From: Thermoproteota archaeon
GTDB lineage: Archaea > Thermoproteota > Methanomethylicia > Methanomethylicales > B66-G16
Direction: 5' to 3'
Length of the DNA: 33,689 nt
Assembly: GCA_003649085.1 (NCBI GenBank)
Contig: QMQV01000007.1
Location: 1-33,689 of the forward strand
Made by a program: the position numbers and the translations under genes. Shown in pieces: positions 7,899 to 15,202 of this stretch. The notes beneath the pieces were generated by a model. The model did not search any database and was not told the origin of the DNA. It saw only the letters and a program-made list of their open reading frames with translations. Every line of letters starts with the position of its first letter. The stretch's first letter is position 1.

Positions 7899-8419
7899 AG
7901 CAGATATTCCCTTCCAATAGCTTTGCGTAGTGCTGCTAAAATTGCGATCGCAGCTGATATATCTATGACGCTTAGCGGGAAGAACGTTATCAAATCTAAA
8001 TATGCTACTGGTCCAAAAAGCGCGTAGTCGTAGCAGAAGTAAGCTAGGTTTTTCCATACGTGGCTTATTGCCATAGCAAATAGCTCTGAAAGCCTAGGTT
8101 TGTTTACGAATATCCGCCTAAGCTTCCCTACGATGAAGCCCATGATGCCCCTTATGAATAGGGTCGCTGGCGCCCATACTATGAAGCTGCTTTGATATAG
8201 AGGGTTCCAAACGTCAAATAACATTGCTCCTACGCCACAGGAAAAAGCACCTACCTTAGGGCCGAACATTATGGCTGAGATAAAGGAGGCTATGTCCCCT
8301 AAATGCCACACCCCTAAAGGCTTAGGCATGGGTATGGCTATGCAAGTCATTGTGTAGACCAAGGCTGTCATTAAGCCAGTGTATGTTAATATCTTTGCCT
8401 TGCTCAAGGAGGGATGCAT
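7895..8419 (-). CDS. ECF-type transporter substrate-binding (S) component
   Basis: 174 residues, five or six membrane helices, with the S-component pattern: an N-terminal helix with small residues (TYTGLMTALVYT), then LGDIASFISAIMFGPKVGAFSCGVGAMLFD, a helix-breaking stretch, and a final hydrophobic segment ending in a basic tail. ECF S components bind a vitamin or metal and share an energising A/A'/T module, which is not in this window. The ligand cannot be assigned. The stop overlaps the amidohydrolase start by four bases, so the imported compound may be the substrate of that enzyme (inference). An AT-rich TATA-like block about 25 bases ahead of ATG 8419 suggests a leaderless transcript. Confidence 0.78.
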   Translation of the reverse strand: MHPSLSKAKILTYTGLMTALVYTMTCIAIPMPKPLGVWHLGDIASFISAIMFGPKVGAFSCGVGAMLFDVWNPLYQSSFIVWAPATLFIRGIMGFIVGKLRRIFVNKPRLSELFAMAISHVWKNLAYFCYDYALFGPVAYLDLITFFPLSVIDISAAIAILAALRKAIGREYLL

Positions 8420-8440
8420 AAGCTTAGAGACAAATACCAG

Positions 8441-8469
8441 CCATAAATATTAATGCTTAAGCTTAAATA
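8441..8469. promoter_or_regulatory. divergent TATA region between the ECF operon and the PLP/PadR gene
   Basis: CATAAATATTA (8442-8452) reads as TAATATTTATG on the minus strand. It lies about 24 bases ahead of the ECF start, fitting a leaderless minus-strand transcript. A second AT-rich box, CTTAAATATTC (8461-8471), is 21-31 bases ahead of GTG 8492, the alternative start of the plus-strand gene. The 33-base gap therefore probably carries both promoters. Confidence 0.5.
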
Positions 8470-9925
8470 TTCAAGTTTTAGCTTTTACCTCGTGTTGAGA
8501 AAGTTTGAGCTTACATGCGCCAGATGTAGCTTCAAGACCTCAGGTATTCCATTTGTCAAGTTTAACAGGTATTGTCCTAGATGTAGCAGCCCACTAACCA
8601 TAGTTTACGACTACGATGCGCTTACAGCGGATAAAGCTAAGCTATTTAGTAGAGCTTGTGGCTTATGGAAGTATGAAAAGCTGCTTCCATGTCACTCTTC
8701 AAGAGCTGTGACATTAGGAGAGGGTAATACCACTCAGTTAAAGTGTAGTAGGCTATCTGAGGTATGCGGGCTTAATGAGCTTTATATCAAGGATGAGACT
8801 AAGAACCCAACAGGCTCTTTTTTGGATAGAGGGGCTTCCGTCTTAACCACGTGTTTGCTCGAACTTGGCTTTCAGGGCGTATATGGCGCGTTTAAGGGGA
8901 ATTTGGGGGCTTCGCTAGCAGCTTATTCTGCAAAAGCTGGGTTAAGGTGTTATGTGCTGTTAAAGGAGAGAGTTGATGTCGGGAAGCTTTATCAAATGAT
9001 AGCATATGGAGCTTTTGTTAAACCAGCAAACAAGCTTAACTTAGAAGAGGTTAATGGTCTCTACCTGTCTGATAACGCTGATCCCTTTTTGCTTGAGGGG
9101 GAGAAGACAATAGGCTTTGAGATCGTCGAATATTTTAACTGGCAAGTACCTGATGTTATAGCTGTTCCAATAGGTTCTGGCTGCTTGATAACAGCTATTT
9201 GGAAGTCTTTGAGGGAGCTTGAAGCCCTGGGTTTGGTTAAGAACGTGGACACTAGGCTTATCGGCGTTCAACCGGAGGCTTGTGCGCCAATAGTTGATGA
9301 AAAGCTTTGCCTAGAGGATAAGGAAGTTGTTGAGAGCGTTGCTGTGGATTTGGTATTTCAAAGACCTGAGAGAGGCTTTGAGGCTTTGAAGGCTATTAAA
9401 GAGAGTTCGGGTTGCGCTGTAAAGATTTCAGATGAAGAGATGCTAGATGCTTCAAGGCTCTTAGCTAAGACGGAGGGGGTCTTCGCCGAACCAGCGGCTG
9501 CATCAACGCTTGCGGGTGTTAAGAGGCTTGTTGAGGAAGGCGTTATTGATAGGGACGAAAGAGTTGTATTGGTGATTACGGGCTCTGGCCTCAAAGAACC
9601 TTCAATCTTAGCTAAGGAGATTGAAAAACACGTTGAAATTGAAAGGTTGGTGAGAGGTGAGGGCAAGGCTCGGCTTAACATTAGGAGAGGCAAGCTTGAG
9701 ATTTTAAGGGTATTGAGGGGTCGAAAGCTTCATGGCTATGGCATATGGAAGGAGCTTAAGCGCAAAGGTCTTGACGTATCAATGCCAGCTGTATATCAGC
9801 ACCTCAATGAGCTGAGAAAACTTGGCTTAATAGCAGAGGTTGAAAAAATACAAGTTAATGGTAGGCTTAGGACATGTTACTCCCTCACCGATAGGGGGTT
9901 AAGTTTACTTAAAGCCTTAGGTTAA
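8453..9925 (+). CDS. threonine-synthase-like protein without the PLP lysine, fused to a PadR-type winged helix
   Basis: 490 residues. A zinc ribbon comes first (C22-x2-C25, C41-x2-C44), as in archaeal threonine synthases. A fold-type II PLP-enzyme body follows (about 75-395). Expected motifs remain, such as KDETKNPTGSF, a KGNLGAS loop, a GSGCLITAIW phosphate-type loop, FAEPAAAS and TGSGLKEP. However, the Schiff-base lysine of the usual GSFKDR is L124 (GSFLDRG, codon TTG at 8822-8824). The C-terminus (about 403-490) is a PadR-like winged helix: EILRVLRGRKLHGYGIW, MPAVYQHLNELRKLGLI, then a YSLTDRG wing. The family would make threonine, but here a DNA-binding sensor role is more likely. ATG 8453 gives the longest form; GTG 8492 or TTG 8495 fits the promoter and homologous N-termini better. 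Confidence 0.85.
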   Translation: MLKLKYSSFSFYLVLRKFELTCARCSFKTSGIPFVKFNRYCPRCSSPLTIVYDYDALTADKAKLFSRACGLWKYEKLLPCHSSRAVTLGEGNTTQLKCSRLSEVCGLNELYIKDETKNPTGSFLDRGASVLTTCLLELGFQGVYGAFKGNLGASLAAYSAKAGLRCYVLLKERVDVGKLYQMIAYGAFVKPANKLNLEEVNGLYLSDNADPFLLEGEKTIGFEIVEYFNWQVPDVIAVPIGSGCLITAIWKSLRELEALGLVKNVDTRLIGVQPEACAPIVDEKLCLEDKEVVESVAVDLVFQRPERGFEALKAIKESSGCAVKISDEEMLDASRLLAKTEGVFAEPAAASTLAGVKRLVEEGVIDRDERVVLVITGSGLKEPSILAKEIEKHVEIERLVRGEGKARLNIRRGKLEILRVLRGRKLHGYGIWKELKRKGLDVSMPAVYQHLNELRKLGLIAEVEKIQVNGRLRTCYSLTDRGLSLLKALG

Positions 9926-9978
9926 CAGCCTTGAAGCGGCATAGCGTTGTTCAAGACATAAGCCTTTTTACCGTCCTG

Positions 9979-9993
9979 TTATTGTACATAATA
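9979..9993 (+). promoter_or_regulatory. probable TATA region of hypA
   Basis: TTATTGTACATAATA is AT-rich and nearly palindromic, 34-48 bases ahead of ATG 10027. A transcript start near 10012 would give a short leader containing the GGAG ribosome site (10014-10017). The imperfect dyad could also be an operator. Confidence 0.4.
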
Positions 9994-10026
9994 CCAAGGT
10001 TGCTTTAAAGCCTGGAGACGGGATTT

Positions 10027-10437
10027 ATGGTTCATGAATGGGCTTTAGCCCAAGCTATCGTAGATAGCGTTGAAGAGTACGCGTCTTCTGAAGGTATAGG
10101 CAAGGTTAAGAAGGTTATAGTGAAAATCGGTGAGTTACAGGCTATTGATAAGGAAATTTTAATGTTTGCTTTGAATGAGCTATCAAAGCAACCTTATGTT
10201 AGGAAGGTGAATATTGAGGGCTATGAGCTTAAAGATGAAGAAGCCATTCTCAAGTGCAGAGTCTGTGGAAATGAGTGGAAGTTTAGGGATATGAAGTTAA
10301 ATGAAGATGTTATGGAATCTGCCCATTTTGTGCCAGAAGTTATCCATGCTTTTGTAAAATGCCCGTATTGTAATTCACGTGACTTTGAAGTTGTCCGAGG
10401 CAGAGGGGTTTATATTGAAAGCATTGAAACCGACTGA
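10027..10437 (+). CDS. hypA: hydrogenase nickel-insertion protein HypA
   Basis: 136 residues, full length. HypA delivers nickel to the large subunit of [NiFe] hydrogenases. The N-terminal HEWALAQAIVD and KVIVKIGELQAIDKE are typical, and the zinc site is visible as CRVCGNEW and CPYCNS, separated by the longer archaeal insertion. The start is MVHEW rather than the usual MHE; removal of Met before Val would restore His at position 2, where it helps bind nickel. GGAG at 10014-10017 sits nine bases ahead of ATG 10027. It overlaps the following Mrp-type HypB gene, and both point away from the hydrogenase operon they probably serve, with the thymidylate synthase between. Confidence 0.95.
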   Translation: MVHEWALAQAIVDSVEEYASSEGIGKVKKVIVKIGELQAIDKEILMFALNELSKQPYVRKVNIEGYELKDEEAILKCRVCGNEWKFRDMKLNEDVMESAHFVPEVIHAFVKCPYCNSRDFEVVRGRGVYIESIETD

Positions 10438-11185
10438 AGAAGGCTTTGATCCTAGAGTTACTGCTATACAAAGAAGACTAGCTTCGATTAAGCTCATTAC
10501 ACCCGTTATGAGCCCTAAAGGAGGCGTTGGCAAGACTTTAGTAGCTTGTTTACTTGCCTTAAAAATGGCTGATAAAGGAGCTAAAGTGGGCCTCTTAGAT
10601 TTAGATATTACAAATCCAACAGCGCATATGATGCTTGGGATGAATGTCGCTGAAAACAAGCCTATCGAAGATAAGGGAGTTGTACCTCCTAAGTTTCAGA
10701 GAATATCCTTTATGACCATAGCTTACTACGTTGGAGAAGAGCCCCTTCCCTTAAGGGGGGCTGATGTTGATAATGTGATAAAGGAGGTATTGGCAGTTAC
10801 TATCTGGAATTCCTTGGATTCTTTGTTAATGGACTTGCCGCCAGGGCTTTCTGATGAGACGTTAGATATTTTGGAGCTGCTAGAAAAACCAAGACCTGTT
10901 GTCGTCACAACAGCAGATTTACTATCACTAAAGTCTGTTGAAAAACTGTTAAAGCTTCTAGATGAAAACGGCGTAAAACCTCTAGGTGTTGTAGAAAACA
11001 TGTCTCGTGGAGATGCGGATACCAAGGTGCTAGAGCTATGTAAGCAGTACTCAGTAAAATTTCTCGGAGCCTTGCCCTTCGACCATGATGTCGGCGCATC
11101 CTTAGGAAACGCTGAAAGACTCTCTAGGACGAAGGCAGCTCAAGCTGTTGAAGCATTCATAGATGAAATTTTGAAGGAGTTTTAA
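10415..11185 (+). CDS. hypB: Mrp/MinD-family ATPase, archaeal-type HypB (HypA partner)
   Basis: About 256 residues from TTG 10415. It belongs to the Mrp/MinD SIMIBI ATPases: deviant Walker A SPKGGVGKT (usually SGKGGVGKT), switch region LLDLDITNPTAHMMLG, and Walker B LLMDLPPGLSDE. The N-terminal DPRVTAIQRRL and the gene order match the Thermococcus HypB, an Mrp/MinD protein that binds HypA and supports nickel insertion, so I assign that role. It has no cysteine motif for carrying an Fe-S cluster as in Nbp35, which argues against cluster assembly. TTG 10415 is preferred because GAGGGG lies six bases ahead; GTG 10379 would overlap hypA by 59 bases and lacks a ribosome site. A MinD-like positioning role is less likely. 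Confidence 0.82.
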   Translation: MKALKPTEEGFDPRVTAIQRRLASIKLITPVMSPKGGVGKTLVACLLALKMADKGAKVGLLDLDITNPTAHMMLGMNVAENKPIEDKGVVPPKFQRISFMTIAYYVGEEPLPLRGADVDNVIKEVLAVTIWNSLDSLLMDLPPGLSDETLDILELLEKPRPVVVTTADLLSLKSVEKLLKLLDENGVKPLGVVENMSRGDADTKVLELCKQYSVKFLGALPFDHDVGASLGNAERLSRTKAAQAVEAFIDEILKEF

Positions 11186-11276
11186 TCAGCGAGAGTAAAA
11201 TTTTCTTGAGTAAAGTCGAGTGAATATCCTTATATAGTGTAGCTAAAACCTTACGAGGCTTTGGAGGTTTTAGTTT

Positions 11277-11951
11277 GTGGTATTCTTCGTTAAGGCGAAG
11301 GATATAGGAGAAGCCTGGATAAAGGCTGTTTTAGCTGTCTTAAACCATGGTAAGTGGGTTGAAAAAGAAGACTCGAGGATTCTCGAAGTTGAGGACATGG
11401 TCATTGAAGTCGAAGACTTAGGCATGCCAAAGAAACATCCAGAGCCCCTGATGAATGTAGGCTCTTTATATACAGATAAGCAGCTTGAGGAGTATGCTAA
11501 GCAGTATTTTGAAGCCGACACGAAGGGCTTCACGTACACTTATGGTGAGCGGCTTAGAGCATATAGATGCCCCTTCTGCAACGCTGTCATTGACCAAATA
11601 GACTTCATTAAAGCTAAGCTTTCGAAGTTTCCTTCAACAAATCAAGCCGTAGCCGTACTATATAATCCGCTAAAAGACCCTGATAAGGAGAGACACAACG
11701 ATCCTCCATGTTGGAATTGGGTTCAGTTTAGGCTTAGAAATGGTGAGCTCCATGTAACAGCTTTGTTTAGAAGCCATGACTACTGTAAGGGGCTTTACCC
11801 AAACTTATATGCGATTGCCAAACTAGCCGAATCCATCCATAAAGGGTCTAGGAAGCTCGTCTTGATATCGACAAGTGCGCACATCTATGAATCTGACTAT
11901 AGAGCAGCACAAAAACACGTAGGACCGTATAATGCGATCTACAGAATCTAA
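11277..11951 (+). CDS. thyA: archaeal-type thymidylate synthase
   Basis: 224 residues, the short archaeal ThyA form, which methylates dUMP to dTMP using a folate or methanopterin C1 donor. Catalytic Cys145 is in NDPPCWNW, followed by FRLRNGELHVTALFRSHD with the phosphate-binding Arg-Ser, then YPNLYAIAKLAE and STSAHIYESD near the end. YGERLRAYRCPFCNAVIDQ (about 89-107) adds a CxxC to the conserved YGERL...DQ region. GTG 11277 is supported by a strong GGAGGT (11263-11268) with eight bases between, and TTATATAG at 11230-11237 is a likely TATA box. A dCMP/dUMP hydroxymethylase is an alternative within the family. It converges on the hydrogenase operon with eight bases between the stops. Confidence 0.85.
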   Translation: MVFFVKAKDIGEAWIKAVLAVLNHGKWVEKEDSRILEVEDMVIEVEDLGMPKKHPEPLMNVGSLYTDKQLEEYAKQYFEADTKGFTYTYGERLRAYRCPFCNAVIDQIDFIKAKLSKFPSTNQAVAVLYNPLKDPDKERHNDPPCWNWVQFRLRNGELHVTALFRSHDYCKGLYPNLYAIAKLAESIHKGSRKLVLISTSAHIYESDYRAAQKHVGPYNAIYRI

Positions 11952-11959
11952 AAAAGCTG

Positions 11960-12298
11960 CTATTGTTGCTCAGGCTTATAGTACTTAACTTCCTTTACAT
12001 AGGAAGGAGCAGTGTAGTTGTAATCAGCTTTTATCGCTCTTTGTAAGCAGTTTTCAACACATAGGTGGCAGTATATGCACCTAAACGGCTCATAGGTTAT
12101 CACTTTGGCGTCGGGGTCAACTTTTATGGCAGCTGGTGGGCAAAATCTCTCGCAGTCTCGACAGAAATCGCATTTCGTCATGTCGAAGGTTATGAATCCT
12201 CTATGCTCTGGAAAGGGCACTCTCCTAACGTAGGGGTGTTTAACCGTGAAGGGCTTTGAAAACAGGTTTTTAACAATAGCTGGAAGCATTTGTGGCAT
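11960..12298 (-). CDS. hydrogenase ferredoxin-like subunit (NuoI/EchF-like)
   Basis: 112 residues with two [4Fe-4S] motifs: CDFCRDCERFCPP and CIYCHLCVENCLQ, in the spacing of NuoI/EchF/HycF subunits. The N-terminal amphipathic stretch (MLPAIVKNLFSKPFTVK) matches the membrane-facing start of NuoI relatives. It would carry electrons between the soluble arm and the proximal cluster of the hydrogenase small subunit. It is the last gene of the six-gene operon; GGAGGGG lies within the last codons of the large-subunit gene just ahead of ATG 12298, so translation is probably coupled. The C-terminus has no extra clusters. Confidence 0.92.
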   Translation of the reverse strand: MPQMLPAIVKNLFSKPFTVKHPYVRRVPFPEHRGFITFDMTKCDFCRDCERFCPPAAIKVDPDAKVITYEPFRCIYCHLCVENCLQRAIKADYNYTAPSYVKEVKYYKPEQQ

Positions 12299-12300
12299 GT

Positions 12301-13434
12301 CTAACCCCTCCTTACATATTCAATTCTCTCGGTGCAGGCTATGCAGGGATCTATTGACATCACTATAACAGGGATGTCCGCTATCTCACAGCCAGGCAGC
12401 ATTGCTAGCAAAGGAGGTATGTTCGCTAAGGTCGGCGTCCTTATCTTAACTCTTTCGAGGTATGGTGTGCCGTTCCCCTTGACATAATAGAATAGCTCTC
12501 CTCTAGGCTGCTCAACCCTAGCTATAGCTTCTCCTTCAGGCCATCTTTCAGGCTTTACCTTTATTGGGCCGTCTGGCATGCTCTTCAACACTTTGAGAGC
12601 CTTTAGTATCAAGTCTATTGACTGCAAGACCTCGTAGAAGCGTACAAGTGCTCTAGCGTAGCAGTCTCCGTCTTTCTCCACTACCGGTTCAAAGCCTAGC
12701 TCTCCATAAGCTTCGTAGCCAGTCATCCTCACGTCTTTCTCAACGCCGCTACCTCTAGCTGTTGGACCAACCGCTCCAAGTTTTATCGCTAGGTCTTTTG
12801 ATAAGTAGCCTTTTCCAACGGCTCTAGCTTTAAATGAAGGGTCTTTAAGTATTACCGGTTCAAGCTTCTTAACCTTCTCTCTAAGCTTTATCATGGACTG
12901 CTCCATCTCATCCGCTAATGTCCCCTTGATGTCTCTTCTAACGCCTCCAACAACACACGTCGATATTATTACGCGGTTGCCGCCCGTTTTCTCCTGCATG
13001 TCCATGACTAATTCTCTTTCACGCCAAAACTGCATGAAGAGGCTTTCAAACCCCATAGCGTCTGCAAATAAGCCAAGCCATAGCAAGTGGCTTTCAAGCC
13101 TATTAAGCTCAGCCCATATTACCCTTAAGTACCTTGCCCTATCAGGGACTTTAAGGTCTAAGATCTCCTCGACTGCCCTACAATAGCATAGAGCGTGCAT
13201 GAAGTTGCATATACCGCAGACCCTTTCACATAAGTAGACGTTTCTCCTATAGTCGTTTAACTCGCATGCCCTTTCGATACCTCGATGCACGTAGCCTATG
13301 TTTACTCCGACATCTATTACCTTCTCTTCATCACATGTAAACCTAAGTTGTATCGGCTCAGGTAAAACTGGGTGTTGTGGACCAAAGGGGAGTACTGTAT
13401 ATTTGCGCTGCGACTGCCCTGTAGAACTACTCAT
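12301..13434 (-). CDS. [NiFe] hydrogenase large (catalytic) subunit, group 4
   Basis: 377 residues from ATG 13434 (MSSSTGQSQ). It is homologous to NuoD/EchE/HycE. Both nickel motifs are intact: CERVCGICNFMH near the N-terminus and DPCIACTER near the C-terminus, so it is a catalytic hydrogenase and not a complex I subunit. The protein ends eleven residues after the last motif cysteine, so there is no long tail for a maturation protease, as in several group 4 enzymes. The FGPQHPVLPEP opening is typical of the family. The start overlaps the stop of the upstream fusion gene by eight bases (ATGAGTAG); a longer upstream frame only runs through that gene. HypA/HypB are encoded next to the operon. 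Confidence 0.95.
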   Translation of the reverse strand: MSSSTGQSQRKYTVLPFGPQHPVLPEPIQLRFTCDEEKVIDVGVNIGYVHRGIERACELNDYRRNVYLCERVCGICNFMHALCYCRAVEEILDLKVPDRARYLRVIWAELNRLESHLLWLGLFADAMGFESLFMQFWRERELVMDMQEKTGGNRVIISTCVVGGVRRDIKGTLADEMEQSMIKLREKVKKLEPVILKDPSFKARAVGKGYLSKDLAIKLGAVGPTARGSGVEKDVRMTGYEAYGELGFEPVVEKDGDCYARALVRFYEVLQSIDLILKALKVLKSMPDGPIKVKPERWPEGEAIARVEQPRGELFYYVKGNGTPYLERVKIRTPTLANIPPLLAMLPGCEIADIPVIVMSIDPCIACTERIEYVRRG

Positions 13435-15202
13435 ACCAATCACACCTCCAACATCTACTTGCTTCTTTAATAGCGTCCTCTTTACTATAGCAAAGCTCAA
13501 CTTCATCAAAGCTCTTAATACGTGATTCTACTGGAAGCTCAGGCGGATGGATTTTCTTCATCTCTAAAACAACTTCTGGTATTGCTTTCGGCACATACTC
13601 TAGCTTGAGGGTCGGTTCAGGTAGACCAGAGCCTCCTAGATACTTGTCTATAGCGCTTGCTGCTTTCCTGCCTGTAGCTATAGACTCTATGACGGATGAA
13701 GGCCCTAAGACGGCGTCGCCGCCTGCAAATACACTTGGTCTGCTGGTCTCAAGAGTATCGGGGTTTGTTATGATGCGCCCTCTCTTATCTAGGTTAAGCT
13801 TAAAGCCTTGTGGGACTACGACTACCTGCCCTATCGCCTTGATGACCGTGTCGGCTTCTACTATGAACTCGCTTCCAGGTATAGGTTCTGGATGAGCTCT
13901 ACCTGAGGCGTCTGGAGCACCAAGCCTCATCCTAATAAACTCAATCCTCACCTTGTCTTCTCGCCCATCCACTATGCGTGAAGGCGCAACTAAAAACTCA
14001 AACTTCACGCCCTCAGCTTCAGCAGCTTTAACTTCGCTTGGCGTAGCAGGCATCTCCTTTCTAGTTCTCCTGTAGTATACCCAGACCTCCCTCGCTCCAA
14101 GCCTTAACGAGACCCTTGCAGCATCCATGGCGCTGTTACCTCCTCCAATGACCAACACCTTATCGCCTACGCGCGGGTGTTTGTTGTGCAAGTTGACTTC
14201 TCTCAACAAGTCTAAAACGTCCATAACGCGTGGATGATCCTCCCCCTCAATGCCGAGCTTAGCTCCTTTATGTGCCCCAGTAGCTACGAATATGGCGTCA
14301 AAGCCTTGGTTAAACACGTCATCGAGGTCTTCTACCCTAACGTTAGGTCTGAACTCAACATTAGCTTCCTTAAACCTAGCTTCGATCTCAGCCCACATAA
14401 CATCTTTTGGCAACCTATACTTAGGTATGCCTACAAACATCATGCCGCCAGGTTTAGGTAGCTCATCAAAGACTGTTACGCTATGTCCTAGTAAGCCTAG
14501 GTAATAAGCAGCTGTTATCCCAGCTGGTCCAGCGCCTACTACAGCTACGCGCTTACCCGTAGGCTTGTTTCTAGTCACTTCTCTAGGCGAAATGCCTACG
14601 ATGTCGGCTACAAACCGCTTTAAAGCCCTTATTGAAATAGGCTCTTCCTTCTTAGCTTGTCTACAAGCTTCTTCACATGGAGCAAAGCACACTCTGCCGC
14701 AGATAGCTGGTAGAGGGTTTGTCTCGAGGATTGTCTCCAAAGCTTCCTTAAACTTGCCTTCAGATATGTAGCGTACGTATCTTGGCACATCGACTTTGGC
14801 GGGGCAGTTTTCAAAGCATTTTGCTGTTGCTCTAAATAGTGGTGGTTGAATGCCGGTTGTCGGCTTAAGTAGGGTTTCAGTTTCCGATGTCCTTAGAAGG
14901 ACTCCTCCTACATCGGGGTTTAATCCAGCGAAATCTAATTTAAACATGTCTTTGATCTCGTTTTCAGCTAGGAAAGCACATGGGTAGATGCTGGTAATGC
15001 TTGGAGGACTTTCGCCTTTCTTAATTCTAGCCCTAACTCCTATGATATCGGAGTCCTTTTCAAAGAAGTATACGAGTTCGAAGAACTCCCCTAGATCTGA
15101 GCAGGTTATGGTTATGAAGCGGGCGTTTAAAGCCGCTATTTCGTAGATTTTGGGTATTAGCGTGGCTTTATCGGCTACGTCAAGCACCACTTTAGCCTTC
15201 AC
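13427..15202 (-). CDS. fusion of NuoC/EchD-like hydrogenase subunit with GltD/NfnB-like FAD-NAD(P)H oxidoreductase
   Basis: 591 residues in one unbroken frame. Residues 1 to about 115 are NuoC/EchD-like, with YPCAFLAENEIKDMFKLDF matching the family signature (acidic E-I-x-D-x-F segment, then AGLNPD). From about 125 the protein is of the glutamate-synthase small-subunit/NfnB type: a helical cluster domain (C129, C133, then C168, C172, C176, C180), FAD-binding VVGAGPAGITAAYY (about 221), NAD(P)-binding VIGGGNSAMDAARVS (351-365) with YYRRTRKEMPA suggesting NADPH, and FAGGDAVLGPSSV near 492. The C-terminus carries ASRCWRCD (C584, C587). GTG 15202 overlaps the small-subunit stop (GTGA). Position in the operon implies a dedicated NAD(P)H-linked arm of the hydrogenase. 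Confidence 0.92.
   Translation of the reverse strand: MKAKVVLDVADKATLIPKIYEIAALNARFITITCSDLGEFFELVYFFEKDSDIIGVRARIKKGESPPSITSIYPCAFLAENEIKDMFKLDFAGLNPDVGGVLLRTSETETLLKPTTGIQPPLFRATAKCFENCPAKVDVPRYVRYISEGKFKEALETILETNPLPAICGRVCFAPCEEACRQAKKEEPISIRALKRFVADIVGISPREVTRNKPTGKRVAVVGAGPAGITAAYYLGLLGHSVTVFDELPKPGGMMFVGIPKYRLPKDVMWAEIEARFKEANVEFRPNVRVEDLDDVFNQGFDAIFVATGAHKGAKLGIEGEDHPRVMDVLDLLREVNLHNKHPRVGDKVLVIGGGNSAMDAARVSLRLGAREVWVYYRRTRKEMPATPSEVKAAEAEGVKFEFLVAPSRIVDGREDKVRIEFIRMRLGAPDASGRAHPEPIPGSEFIVEADTVIKAIGQVVVVPQGFKLNLDKRGRIITNPDTLETSRPSVFAGGDAVLGPSSVIESIATGRKAASAIDKYLGGSGLPEPTLKLEYVPKAIPEVVLEMKKIHPPELPVESRIKSFDEVELCYSKEDAIKEASRCWRCDWYE

Noticed and set aside
7899..8057. N-terminal extension of the amidohydrolase frame
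   Set aside because: It only reads through the ECF gene in another frame, and ATG 7898 overlaps the ECF stop as ATGA.
13435..13509. N-terminal extension of the hydrogenase large subunit
   Set aside because: It overlaps the end of the fusion gene, and ATG 13434 gives the normal family N-terminus.
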